NCBI RefSeq assembly: GCF_024868665.1
Contig: NC_079912.1
Coordinates: forward strand, 16,997,673 to 17,061,672
Source: Triplophysa rosa
Taxonomy: Eukaryota; Chordata; Actinopteri; Cypriniformes; Nemacheilidae
Reading direction: 5' to 3'
Length of the DNA stretch: 64,000 nt
Below, in pieces: positions 46,599 to 57,924 of this stretch. The notes under the pieces were generated by a model. That model did not search any database. It saw nothing but the letters and a program-made list of their open reading frames with translations, and was not told the DNA's origin. Position 1 is the first letter of the stretch. Each line of letters opens with the position of its first letter. The position numbers and the translations under genes were made by a program.

Positions 46599-47571
46599 CA
46601 GCATCTTTTCATATTGTCTGTAGGGGCTTGTGCCTCACTGGTTTGACAGCAATGGTACTTATTCTGGGCAGAAGACTGAACCGGGAGGACTCTGGAGTCC
46701 GTGAGTCTCCAGCAGTCAAGCGAAAGGTTCTGGAGGTGGACAACAAGACTCTTAGCAGTCACGATGTGTTCGATTTCTCCTCCGGCCCGTGCCACTCGGA
46801 GAGCATCCTACAGATGTTCAATGAGTTCCGTGACGGGCGTGTATTCACCGACGTGGTGATCAGCGTGGAAGGTCGTGAGTTCCCATGTCACCGCCCCGTG
46901 CTGTCGGCCTGCAGCAGTTACTTCCGCGCCATGTTCTGCAACGACCACCGGGAGAGCCATGAGATGCTGGTAGAGATCAACGGCATCCGTGCCGAAGCCA
47001 TGGACACCTTCCTGCAGTACGTTTACACCGGACGTGCCCGCATTACCACCGAGAACGTTCAGTTTCTCTTTGAGACCTCCAGCCTCTTCCAGATCGGCAC
47101 CTTGCGCGATGCCTGCGCCAAGTTCTTGGAGGACCAGCTTGACCCTTGCAACTGCTTGGGCATCCAGCGTTTCGCAGACGCGCACTCCCTCAAGCTGCTC
47201 GCCAGCCGTTGCCGTTCTTATGCGCTGCAGTGCTTCGCCGACGTGGCCCAACATGAGGAATTCTTGGACTTGCGTAAGGAAGAATTGGAAGAGTACATCG
47301 CCAGTGATGAGCTTGTGATCGGAAAGGAGGAAATGGTTTTTGAGGCTGTGATACGTTGGGTGTACTTTGACGTGGACCACCGCCGAATCATGCTGAAGGA
47401 CCTTCTCAACCACGTCCGTCTGCCCCTGCTGCATCCAAATTATTTTGTGCAGACGGTGGAAGGTGACCAGCTGATCCAAAATGCCCCAGAGTGCTATCAG
47501 CTTCTCCACGAAGCCAGACGCTACCACGTGTTGGGGAATGAGATGATGTCACCGAGGACTCGTCCACGCAG
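46599..47571 (+). CDS. klhl24: klhl24 exon 2: 5' UTR tail, BTB and BACK domains (CDS from 46652)
   Basis: The acceptor CTTTCCAG precedes 46599; 53 UTR bases lead to the start codon at 46652. The exon encodes residues 1-306 in one piece: the N-terminal tail, the BTB domain ([20 protein letters not shown]), the 3-box/BACK region ([32 protein letters not shown]) and RTRPR just before the donor GTATGA. The coding part is distinctly GC-richer than the surrounding introns. Confidence 0.96.
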
Positions 47572-50500
47572 GTATGACGACGTGTAACCTTTGTGTGCTT
47601 TTAAATGTATGACCTAGAAATGTACACAAATGCAATCACCTTCTTTATCTATGTGTCCATCTTTACGTGCACCAAATGTACCAATCGGTTCAAAGAGAAA
47701 TGATAAGTTCACTGAGACACGTGAAGAGTCTTTCATGAATTCTTTGCTTTTTTTAGGCAAACCGTCACTAAGAGTTTTGCAGTGTATCTAAAACATTATA
47801 GATTCTTTGAGGTTTTCTTCAGAAAATGAAAGCATGATTCAACAAGCGAGTCTGGAGTAACTTGCAGGCTTCTGTTTCAAGCCTGTTTCCCAAATCTCCA
47901 GAATAATCCAAATCACATTACGAGCACAGACAGACACAGCCAGGAGGCATTTATTCAGGACTTCTGAGTTGTTGTGCACTGCGGAAAAACGTCTCGGCAG
48001 GGCTTGCCCGTGCACATTCTTCCTCCAACCTTCATAACACATAAACACCTGAGTTTCCAAACACGCTCCCGTTGACCCTGCCCGTATGCAGCGCGTGCGC
48101 TTTGTTGTTGTTATGTTAGGAAAACAGAACGGTTGCGTTATGCTCTGAGCTTAACGTCTGTTGGCCTGGAACCTGTCTGAATGTGATTCACTCAAAGATC
48201 TGCCAACGCTTATTTATTAACATCTTTATTATCGTCTGCTTGAAGAGAGGTGTAACACAATCATTAGGATTATAGCGGCAGCCCCGGTCTCACGCAACCA
48301 GCTGAACCTTGCCAAAAACTGAACGCTTTCATGCATGACTGATCGAGACAAAAGAGAGAGTTTTGTTTGCAAACTCCATGTTTTTTTATTTATAAAAAAG
48401 AATACTGTCAAAATGCCTGCTCAGCTTCTGAAGACTCTGTGATAGAGTTAAAACGTCAGACGGGTGTCTGGCTGTTTACAGTTGGCAGAGAGCTGCTGTT
48501 CTACTTCCTCTGTTTCCAGGCAGATTTGGGATGGTTCTTCTTCATTTGAATTGTGGGATGGATGGACTGCTCTCGCTTGATTATTCTCACAGTACGGGTG
48601 AAGCAAGTTTGTTATTGATAGCTAGAACTATTACGAGAAAAAAACAATATGCTAAAATAAAGAGTTCGTCTCATTTTGTAATTCCTGAACCGACTAATTA
48701 GATGAAAAAAGATGTGAGCAACACGAGAAACGACCAACAGGATTTTGCGTTTGCCTTTAGGGCGGCATATTTGATATTGATGACACCACATAGTAATAAA
48801 GCGGCTATTTGTGTGAAACATTGTAAAAAACCACATGATATTACAGCAATATTATTTAACGAATCCACAATTCAAGGTCAGTTTAAAGCTAATTGTAGCA
48901 TTAATGATGCATTTATAGCACTTTAATTGATAGTGTTTTACTGTTGTTATGAATTCAACAAATTTATCTTCAGCTTTTTTATTTCGAGACGTTTCTGAAA
49001 GTGTATTTTGTGCCATGACATGTGACGTTGAGTTATAAGGCAAACTAAAACTATATAAAATTTTGCAAGATGTTAACAACACTGGTTCAGAAACACTTCC
49101 CGTTTCAATTTTGTAACGCCACCCAAACATTAGAACAAAATACAACCAACAGAACATTTAAAACGGACTCAAAATGGTAAAAAAACAACATCTTCAAGTC
49201 TTAAAGGAACAGTTCACCCAAAAATGGAAATTCTGTCTTTATTAATTCACTGTTCCAAATCTGTATAAATTTCTTTGTTCTGATAAACACAGAGAAAGAT
49301 ATTTGGAAGAATGCTTGTAGCCAAACAGTTCTTGGCCAGCATTGACTACCATAGTAGGAAAAATTGCTTTATAAATTTCAAGATACAGTTCAGGGGCACT
49401 TTTGACTACCATTGTCATTTTTTCTACTATGGTAGTCAATGCTGGCCAAGAACTGTTTGGTTACAAGCATTCTTCCAAATAATGTAATATGATGACTAAA
49501 TTTGTATGGTTGAACTGTCCTTGTAATTATATATGTAAAAAAAACTGAGAGATTAAATCAGGAGAGGCTTCTGGACCAGTAATGTTTACATCTTGCTTCT
49601 TGCAAAATGGTCTATACTGATTCTGAACACAAACATGCATGATAAAAGCGAATCAGAAATTGAAAACAAAAATATAAAGTAAGAACTGCTGACAATTTTC
49701 AAATGCAGTGCACACAGAATAATTACACAAACATGAAAGACCCATCGGATGTTTGCATGAACTGGCCGAGGAATTGGCCGTAGCGCTGCTCATTTCTTTT
49801 CCCCGGCGGGAGGGCATTCAAAGTTCAGCTCTAACTTTAGCGTCCTGACTCGTACACTCTGTAACCCCTGATCATTTACACAGAGAGCGCAGTCTTCTGT
49901 GCAAATGATTTCACAGAAAAAAGGATGGGAGGGGGTTACTTCTGGATGAACGCGTGAGCCTGTGGACTGGAGAATGTGTGTTGTGCTTCAGGACAGTGTT
50001 CACAGATTTGTGCATGTGATTGTGCACCCTTGTCTTTACGCCTACTAGAGAGAAAAACAAATGAAAAATATGCAATAAATAATAAATACATAATGACAGG
50101 TGCCCTCAGCTTATTGTGTGGTTCACCAAATATGACCCCTTTGTTTTAAAATGACTTTTGAGTAATACTGTAATAAAAAAAATCGGATCATATGTCCCTG
50201 CAGGTCTACTGGATTTTCAGAGGTTATCGTTGTAGTTGGGGGATGCGAAAGAATGGGGGGTTTCAACCTGCCCTACACCGAATGTTATGATCCTGTGACC
50301 GGTGAATGGAAATCTTTAGCCAAACTCCCAGAATTCACCAAATCGGAGTATGCCGTGTGCGCGCTCAGGAATGACATTCTGGTCTCAGGTGAGCATCTAT
50401 TCTATTATTTTATTCGAGTTTTTATTTATTTCATGATGGATGGTTGAGAGGTATAATACATGTATGATGTCAATCGGTTTCCCACATCTTTAATTTCTCT

Positions 50501-53500
50501 GTCAATTCTCGTTGATGACGCAGTTTGATGTTTAACTCTCAGGGGGTTTAATCCGCAGGGCTTGTTAGACACAGCAGGGCTCCACGCATATCAGGGCAGG
50601 CGAGCGGGTTCAGCGAAAAAGACCTGATTAAAAGAGACGGGCTGCCAGCTATCTGAGAGAGGAAAAACACCGAGAGAGTGTGTGAGGGGAAGGAGGCGGG
50701 GTGTTTACATTCGGCATGTGCCAAGCAAGCACCTGTTTCCATGAGAACTGAGTCCTGCTAGTTAATACTTTTTAACTCTCTCACTCCTTCCCCACACATT
50801 TTACGTCTTCTTTCAAGTTTGATTAGTAAAGTTGAGCTGGGACCAGCCAAAGTTTTCTAAGTCAGGTCATGAGTGTGTTGAATATACCGTAGCGATCAAA
50901 ACAAAAGCTTAGACACAATTGTTCATTCTTTACTTAAATGTGGAACATATTACGGCATTGGTAGCATGAAATAAAATGCATGATTTTGATTTACTTTAGA
51001 TTAAAGTAGCTTAGGTTTTGTTTATAATTGTATCCGTTCATCAACGGGGCATTTTCTAAACCACGTTCACGAGGCGCCGCCTTACATGATGCTTCATAAA
51101 CGGTATTGAAGAGCTTCCATGAAAGAGAATTGCTTATCGAATGTGTTTTCTTTAAAGCTTATTTCAAGCCTTCAGATTAAAAAGTTAAGACCATAAACAT
51201 ACGTACATTGTCAAGTTTATCTTGACCTGCAGATTGAGATAACTGATATGGTACATGATAGGAAATACAGATTTGGTTCAGTAGTTTTGTTGTAGGCTGT
51301 ATATACTGCACTGCTGGTCTTTCTAGATGAACTGGAACATTTTCGAAGATGAATTAACTTTAATTGACAGCCAGACACAACCACACACACACAGATACTA
51401 GCCAAGTATGATTTACGGTTATTCTTTTTATTGCATAATGTGATTCGTCAGAACGAAAACATGTTTCTGGTTGAGCTGGTATTATTCACGGAAATAGGTG
51501 CAGAAATGTTTTTGTATGACATATGCAACCAGGAAAATTCACCAAATTGTGTCACGTGTCATTGACCTTTTGACCTCACTATGCATGATAGAGACAGTGT
51601 GTGTTCACCGAGCGTTAAAGTGAGTGTATTATGGGATGTAAAAGGCTGGTGCTGACCAACTGGTGGTACAATTTCAGGGGGGAGAATCAACAGCAGAGAT
51701 GTGTGGATGTATAACTCCCAGCTCAACATGTGGATCAGGGTGGCGTCGTTGAACAAAGGCCGCTGGAGACACAAAATGGCCGTCCTGTTGGGAAAGGTCA
51801 GTCCATTTACCTTTACTTTTGTACACATAGATCAAAATATTACATTTTATGTCTCAAAACATCTTCGACAGATGCTTACAAGGCCACTGATCGGGTCACT
51901 GGTAGCAGAGAAATAATGCAATTCCTATAACCATATTATGTGTGATGTTAGGATAGTAAAACTCAATTGTTTAAGAGGGATGGTAAAGTCTTCCCAAACA
52001 TTTTGTTATTAAGGTCAAAGGGGGTGTATCCAATATAATCTTTTGCCTCGTATTCGTCAATCATTTAATTGCATCTAGTCAAATACAACATGTATAAAAC
52101 AGAAGAACATGAAGGAAACTTTGAAAGGTCAATAAACATAAAAAGAAAAGAAAGCATTAAGGATGAATATGCTTGCAATGAGACTACAAATGGTTTGTGC
52201 GGCCCACAATGTGTTTTGTGAAGTGAGTAATTGGCTGCTAAGAACATGAAACCATCAAAGATATTTTGAAAACAATTATAAACTCATTAATAATAATACA
52301 TATTAATGTTTGATGTTCAGGTCATTGTAAATGTGGGTTCTGAAGCTAAACCAGTTAAAAGCCATTGCTTAGCTATGGTATAGAGTTCCCATCGGGCCAG
52401 AGGGAGAAGGACCAACCCAAAAACATGTACCCTGTGAATTTATGTGATAGTCATGCCACAAGAAGACGCTCTCAAGTTGCTCTGTGGTTTCCTCTGACCG
52501 TGAGAGTTATTTCTCACGTTCACAAATGGGTGTTGGTGGGGTTTCTATTTATTTAACTTGTAAACATGATCCCACCCTTATGATTGATCGTCTGTTTGTC
52601 TTCTTCTGTCTTGTATTTTGTTTCTTCGTGTTCTCTTTATCATGCATTCGTCTTGCATTGCATTTAAGCTATACTTTTCACAGGTAGATTCCCTGGAAAG
52701 CAAACCCACCTTGGTGTTGCTAGCAGCACCAGGCCAGTTAAACTGTAGGATCTCTATCACTTTAAAGCTTCTCCCTGTTTCTATTGTTTTCTTTTGCTGC
52801 TCGTTCCTTCCTATTAAATGATGACATCATTCATAATTCAACCTCTCCCTTGAAGCTGGTTGACTTTGCAGTTTTTTTCCGCGACTGTCATCAGAGTCAT
52901 CAGATGTCAACAGGGAACGTGTTGAGATCTATGCGCTTCAAATGATATTTCATCATTCATGTCAATCCGGTTTCGTAATTTCTTAACATCCACAGTCCCC
53001 GTGATTGATTGATTTTGGCAGGGGGTTGAATCTGTCATGTAGATCAGTCGGGCACGTTGTTCTGTGCTGTTGTGAAAGATCCGATGCATTTTGTTTTCAG
53101 CTCAGCAAGGAGGATTTTTAGAACAAACTGAACGGGTCAATAAATGAAGTGTGTTGTTTTGAATAGAACGACTGAGCCAACAAAAAAACGTCTTGTGCAA
53201 TAACTAATTTGCATGTGCTGTAAGTCATTTCCAACTGTCGGTGTAACGCCTTTCTATTGGTTTGGTTTGGTTTTCAGATTTTTGTCTCGGCTCACTGTCT
53301 CTGGGCGTCTGATAAAATCTCCGATTCTTTGTTTCTTTTCAGTGACAAAAGACTTGAATTATCTATTGGGATAAACCGTCTAAAACTATTTATGCGTTGT
53401 TTTCAAGTACTGATTGTTTACTTTACACCAATTGTTTTCATAAATGTAGTTTTAATAAAATATGATTTATTACGACTTTGACTCGTGTCAGGATGGCTCG

Positions 53501-56500
53501 GATCTGTTAAGATGTACAGTATGTGTGTTTATGATGCATATAAGTGTGTGTGTGTGGTACAAAATAACAATGATGACTTAAACGAGGAATGAATCACATC
53601 CTCAACATCCTGTCAGCTTACATTTGTTGATGTAACGTTCTTTTCATCACGAGAAAAATACATCGAAGTTCAGACAAAAGAGATGTAATACAGTTCAACC
53701 ACAGGGTGCCTTTATTTACACTGACTGAAAAAAGGTTCGAAAGCTAGACAGCACTAAGTTTTTCAGTTTTGTGTCAACTTTTGTGTTTTTTTTATCATTT
53801 TTCTCAATAACGTGTGCGTCTAAACAAAGAGATCCTCAGCAAGCACGTGGCTTTGTTTTGTATAAGTGCCGTGTTGCCCATTCCTTGTTCCAGCATGTTC
53901 GTGCACCACTACTGGTACGACCGGTTTTCTCGGTTTTTCCATTACGGGAAACATGTTTACCTTCTTTCTTTTGAACGATGTGGAAACGTGAGGCAGAAGA
54001 AAGAGGGTACCATATCCTCAGGGTTCTTTGTGTTCCACGTGTTTTCGGAGAGAGAGAGAGTTACAGAGATCAACAGAACTAAAGGTCTCGAAAAGTTACG
54101 CAAACAAGATAGAGTGATGTGTTACAACACTTTGAACTTCCTAGAGGTCATGTTCTTGCAATACAAAGCAGAGATGTTTTGACTATAGACCAATCAGACA
54201 AACTGATTAATTGATTGATAACGGCTTGTTTTGAAGTTATCGGTAATGATAATAAATTGAGGTCTCAACTAACAGCCTTGCTAGTAAGTAATAACTTTAC
54301 ATTATATCATTCCATTTGTTTTATTATTATTAAAGTAAATGTTATTTTTAAAACTATGCATTTCTTTTAATTGTTTGTTCATACGTATCCTTAGCATTAC
54401 GTTGAAGGTCCAGTGTGTACATTTTTGGAGGATCTTTTGACAGAAATGCAATGTAATATCCATAACTATGTCTTCAGATGTGTATAAAGACCTTACAAAA
54501 TGAAGCGTATGTTTTTATGACCTAAGAATGAGCTATTTCTATCTACATTCACCACGAGTCCCCTTGCATGGAATTCACCATGTTGTTTCTACAGTAGCTC
54601 TAAACTGCTCTACAGAGCGTGTTTCGTAAATATGTTATCTCATTCGACAAAGAAGCGAAAACGTGACGACATCTTCGTCCTGTGTCAGCCACCGTAGTGC
54701 TTCAAAAGGGAGGGGGTGGGGTGGAGTGAGCCATTGGTTGCAATTTGCAACCTCACCACTAGATGCCCCTATCTCTCGAACAAAATCTGGTCGAAACGAC
54801 AATTCATTCAAAAGCGGAATGTGATATTGTTCTTGCAAATACTGTACATCATCAGTCTGTTGGATCTGTTTTGTCTAGTACACTTACACAGGAACACGGG
54901 TTTGTCTTTTGGCGCATTGTTATGCGTCATGCAATGCAGCGACAGCTGCAGGGAATGCATTGATCCCGTTTTAAAATCAATTTGTGAATATGCATACAAA
55001 AGACTAAACCGTAGTTCTTGTTTAACCAGATCTGCATGCTCCATTTCAGTTGTCAGTTGTGTCATCAACACGTCGAACGTCATGTTTACCATTTAAAACC
55101 TTTAAGAACTGTTTGAATGTATTTACATTACGCAACAATATACAATAATAAGGATGCATGGCATTAGGCAGTCACTGGGTGAAAGGGATTGTTCACCCAA
55201 AAGTAAAAATTCGGTCATCATTTATTCACCCTTATGTTGTTCAGCACCTGTATACGACTAAGTTGTGAAACACAAAAGATATTTTAAGAAATGTCTCTGT
55301 GTTTTTGTGTCCACACAATGAAAGTCAGTGGGGTCCAATGTTGACCAACATTCTTCAAAATATCTTCCTATGTGTTCTGCAGAAGAAAGCAATTCATACA
55401 GGTTTAGACATTTTTTATGTCCACTCATCCACGGGACCCAAACTGGCCCTTTTGCTTATGCTAACACGTCATGTTTCTCTGCAGGTGTATGCTGTAGGTG
55501 GATACGACGGTCAATCTCGACTGAGCAGCGTTGAATGCTACGACTCGTTCTCGAACCGCTGGACAGAAGTGGCATCCATGAAGGAAGCCGTCAGCTCGCC
55601 AGCCGTCGCCAGCTGTGTCAATAAGCTGTTTGTGATTGGAGGAGGACCCGACGACAACACATGCTCCGATAAGGTTTGTAGACATTGACGCAGACGGTTA
55701 AGAAAGAACACAAACACTTAGCGTGTCTGTGGGTCATAGTGGAGTTACAGCATGTAAACATGACGTTTATTTTTGGGTCACGGTGGAGGGTGTGACATCC
55801 TTTGTTTGTGGATTTCTTGAACATTGCAGTGAATCATAATCGTATGGTTTTATTTGATAGACACGTCAACGTTGAAATGTGTTGACTTTTATATGCTGTC
55901 TTTATTACTGTTGTAAAATCGTAATAAACGATTTTGATTTTCTTTCTTAAACTTTAAGAAAGTTAAAGTCAAGTTCAGTAACTTAACCTAACACAGGTTC
56001 AAAGGTCCTTCAAAACAACATGTCAAACTGTCCCGAGACCGAACTGTTCAAATACGTCTAGCTGACAAATGACAGGAAAGGGCAGTTTACAATACTATTT
56101 CTATGGTAACTGCGAGAGCAGATTGTGTGCGAGCGAAACCGCATCAATGGCTTAGATCCCATGAGTGACTACTGAAAGCACCAGCCATTAGATTCTCCCC
56201 ATTGTTACATGATGGCAGCTTGTTTACATTACACTGCGGTCAGAAAGAGTTTTCCCTTTGTATCACGCTCTTGCCCACACTGAACAATAGAGATCCATCA
56301 AATGGGCTGACCGCTGCCCCCTACTGAAGATGTGATGTTATGACCATCTGACCTGGATCTGTCAGGCCTGCTCTGATACATTCTCCAGGTGTCTCTTTGG
56401 AGAGAAGCAATAAGCCGCAGATATTTCATTGGGTTCCCTTAAGACATTTACTGGGATTCGGTCTGCACCCCAGGTCGCAACCTGTTTTAAACTACTTCCT

Positions 56501-57924
56501 GCTATTTCCATAACTGTTTAAAGCAGATGTTTGGAGGCATAATTCTACTAAGCAAACAGCTTTGTGTGTTTTGGATGTTTGTTGTGATGTTTGGTTAGGA
56601 TATTAAAGGGGAAGTCTCTATCCTGAGGGAATTTATGTTCTGGATAACGCTGGAGAGCTTCCTGCTTCGTTATATGAAATGTGTGATGGTTCCGCCCATC
56701 TTGATGATGATTGGATAAAACATGATAGGGGGTGTGGTTTGTGTAATTTGACTATGCCTGTTGTTGCAGTCACGTTCCTGATAATGTGTTGTGCCCCTAT
56801 AATACTACGAGAGAGAGAGAGAGAATGGTGTCCAAGCGATTATATTTCCTTTTTAGGAACCACAATTGCGGAGTTGTTTTTGTGAGTGGGTTTCACGAAA
56901 AGCCCCTCAGAGTGGGTTTCAAATTTTTACCACCTTAAAAACTAGTCGTCTATGGAGCATTTATCAATAAACATTGACCGAACCCTCATTTTTCATGTGA
57001 CGGGTGGTTTTATGTATGTCTGCTGCTCCTGGAACTTGGTTCTCTTAGAATTATTTTGTAGCCTGAAGGTTTCAAACCCGTCGCGTATGTTTTTTTTCCA
57101 GCAGTTTAGTTAATTCATCGCAGATGTAATCTTTTGTAATGCCACTGTGTGTTTTCCCCCAGGTCCAGTGTTATGACCCTGAATCTGATTCCTGGTTGCT
57201 AAGGGCCAACATTCCCATCGCTAAGCGATGCATCACGGCTGTATCTCTGAACAATCTCATCTATGTTTCTGGAGGTCTGACCAAATCCATCTACTGTTAC
57301 GACCCCACTGAAGATTACTGGATGCACGTGGTGCACACGTTCAGCAAACAGGTAAAAGAAAACGTGTCGTAGGGGTTTGAAGGTCTCGACAGTGACGCTG
57401 CCTACGGTTTACAGCAAGTTTGGTTCCAAAAGTAGTTTTCCAAATTAATTTCCCAGGCATCAAAAATGATTGAGCGCATTTGGAATGAAAAAAAATGACC
57501 GCTCCCAAAGGATTATGGGTAGTGTGTAGTACTTGACAAGAAGTTCACCAACTGAAGTTTAAATCACACTAGGATTTATGCCATCTGCATCTGTCGCCAC
57601 ATTTCTATCAGAATCAATTTGATCTGGAATAAATATAAATATTAATAGAATTTATTCTAAAATTGAGTGGGCCTGAAATTGCCTTCTGTCTTTGTGTAAC
57701 ATGTTCTCTCTCTTGTCTTTCAGGAAAGTTGCGGTATGTCGGTATGTAACGGTAAAATCTATATCCTGGGTGGGCGTGGTGAAACCGGAGAGGCGTCAGA
57801 CACCATCCTGTGTTACGACCCGTCCACCGGCATCATCACAGGTGTTGCCGCCATGCCCCGGCCCATTTCTTACCACGGCTGCGTCACTATCCACCGCTAC
57901 AATGAGAAGTTCTACCATTCATGA
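46652..57924 (+). CDS. klhl24: KLHL24 BTB-BACK-Kelch protein, 6 coding exons, 600 aa
   Basis: Kelch-like substrate adaptor for CUL3-RING ubiquitin ligase; in mammals it controls turnover of keratin 14 and desmin and is tied to kainate-receptor regulation. The six coding exons join in frame to exactly 600 residues, the human length. The N terminus [13 protein letters not shown] is diagnostic. BTB spans about residues 55-165 ([17 protein letters not shown] near its start), BACK about 170-272, and six Kelch blades about 314-600, with repeated GG...Y...W signatures. The start has G at -3 and +4 and no upstream ATG in the same exon. Vertebrates with extra genome duplications can carry a and b copies; I cannot tell which this is. 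The 3' UTR is about 1.9 kb. Confidence 0.96.
47572..50203. other. klhl24 intron 2
   Basis: 2.6 kb intron; the only recognised element is the hairpin MITE at 49205-49522. Confidence 0.7.
49205..49522 (+). repeat. Angel-like MITE with long perfect hairpin
   Basis: TTAA at 49201-49204. The arms 49301-49362 and 49419-49480 are inverted copies differing at one or two positions over about 62 bases, with a loop near 56 bases. Arm words: TTGGCCAGCATTGACTACCA and TGGTAGTCAATGCTGGCCAA. Same subtype as 12111-12432 but much better paired. Confidence 0.85.
50204..50388 (+). CDS. klhl24: klhl24 exon 3, first Kelch blades
   Basis: 185 bp encoding residues 307-368, [20 protein letters not shown] then [15 protein letters not shown]. 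The acceptor is CCCTGCAG and the donor GTGAGC. Residues are nearly identical to human KLHL24. Confidence 0.96.
50389..51677. other. klhl24 intron 3
   Basis: 1.3 kb, no repeat or exon recognised. Confidence 0.5.
51678..51796 (+). CDS. klhl24: klhl24 exon 4, Kelch blade
   Basis: 119 bp encoding residues 369-408, [20 protein letters not shown] then [13 protein letters not shown]. The acceptor ATTTCAG is followed by six G bases, and the phase (1 in, 0 out) fixes the border at 51678. The donor is GTCAGT. Confidence 0.95.
54406..54767 (+). repeat. Dispersed repeat family C, copy 2
   Basis: Opposite in orientation to 9661-10002. Shared blocks: GTGTGTACATTTTTGGAGGA, AATGAGCTATTTCTATCT, TTGTTTCTACAGTAGC and CTCACCACTAGATG. 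One member lies in each gene. Confidence 0.7.
55187..55411 (+). repeat. Angel-like MITE, 3'-truncated
   Basis: GGGATTGTTCACCCAAAAGT at the left, the family core to TTCATACAGGTTTAGAC, then unique intron. The right terminal block is missing and exon 5 begins about 75 bases later. Confidence 0.7.
55485..55673 (+). CDS. klhl24: klhl24 exon 5, Kelch blade
   Basis: 189 bp encoding residues 409-471, [20 protein letters not shown] through the [13 protein letters not shown] end. The acceptor is CTCTGCAG and the donor GTTTGT. A truncated Angel-like repeat ends only about 75 bases upstream of the exon. Confidence 0.95.
55674..57162. other. klhl24 intron 5
   Basis: 1.5 kb. A GA run near 56808-56823; no element recognised. 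Confidence 0.5.
57163..57351 (+). CDS. klhl24: klhl24 exon 6, Kelch blade
   Basis: 189 bp encoding residues 472-534, [20 protein letters not shown] to HTFSKQ. The acceptor is CCCCCAG and the donor GTAAAA. It is the same length as exon 5, as expected for paired Kelch blades. Confidence 0.95.
57724..57924 (+). CDS. klhl24: klhl24 exon 7, last Kelch blade and stop
   Basis: 201 bp encoding residues 535-600 and TGA, beginning [20 protein letters not shown] and including [13 protein letters not shown]. The acceptor is GTCTTTCAG. The last residues are FYHS. Confidence 0.95.
   Translation, partial: ESCGMSVCNGKIYILGGRGETGEASDTILCYDPSTGIITGVAAMPRPISYHGCVTIHRYNEKFYHS

Larger units (their letters stand above)
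51797..55484. other. klhl24 intron 4
   Basis: 3.7 kb. Contains repeat family C copy 2 (54406-54767) and a truncated Angel-like element (55187-55411). The open frame near 53814-54182 has no recognisable domain. Confidence 0.6.

Noticed and set aside
46808..47527. Long open frame on the minus strand (239 codons)
   Set aside because: It is the antisense of the GC-rich klhl24 BTB-BACK exon; it has no recognisable domain and disappears outside the exon.
53814..54182. 122-codon open frame in klhl24 intron 4
   Set aside because: No recognisable motif and no matching splice phases; treated as chance.
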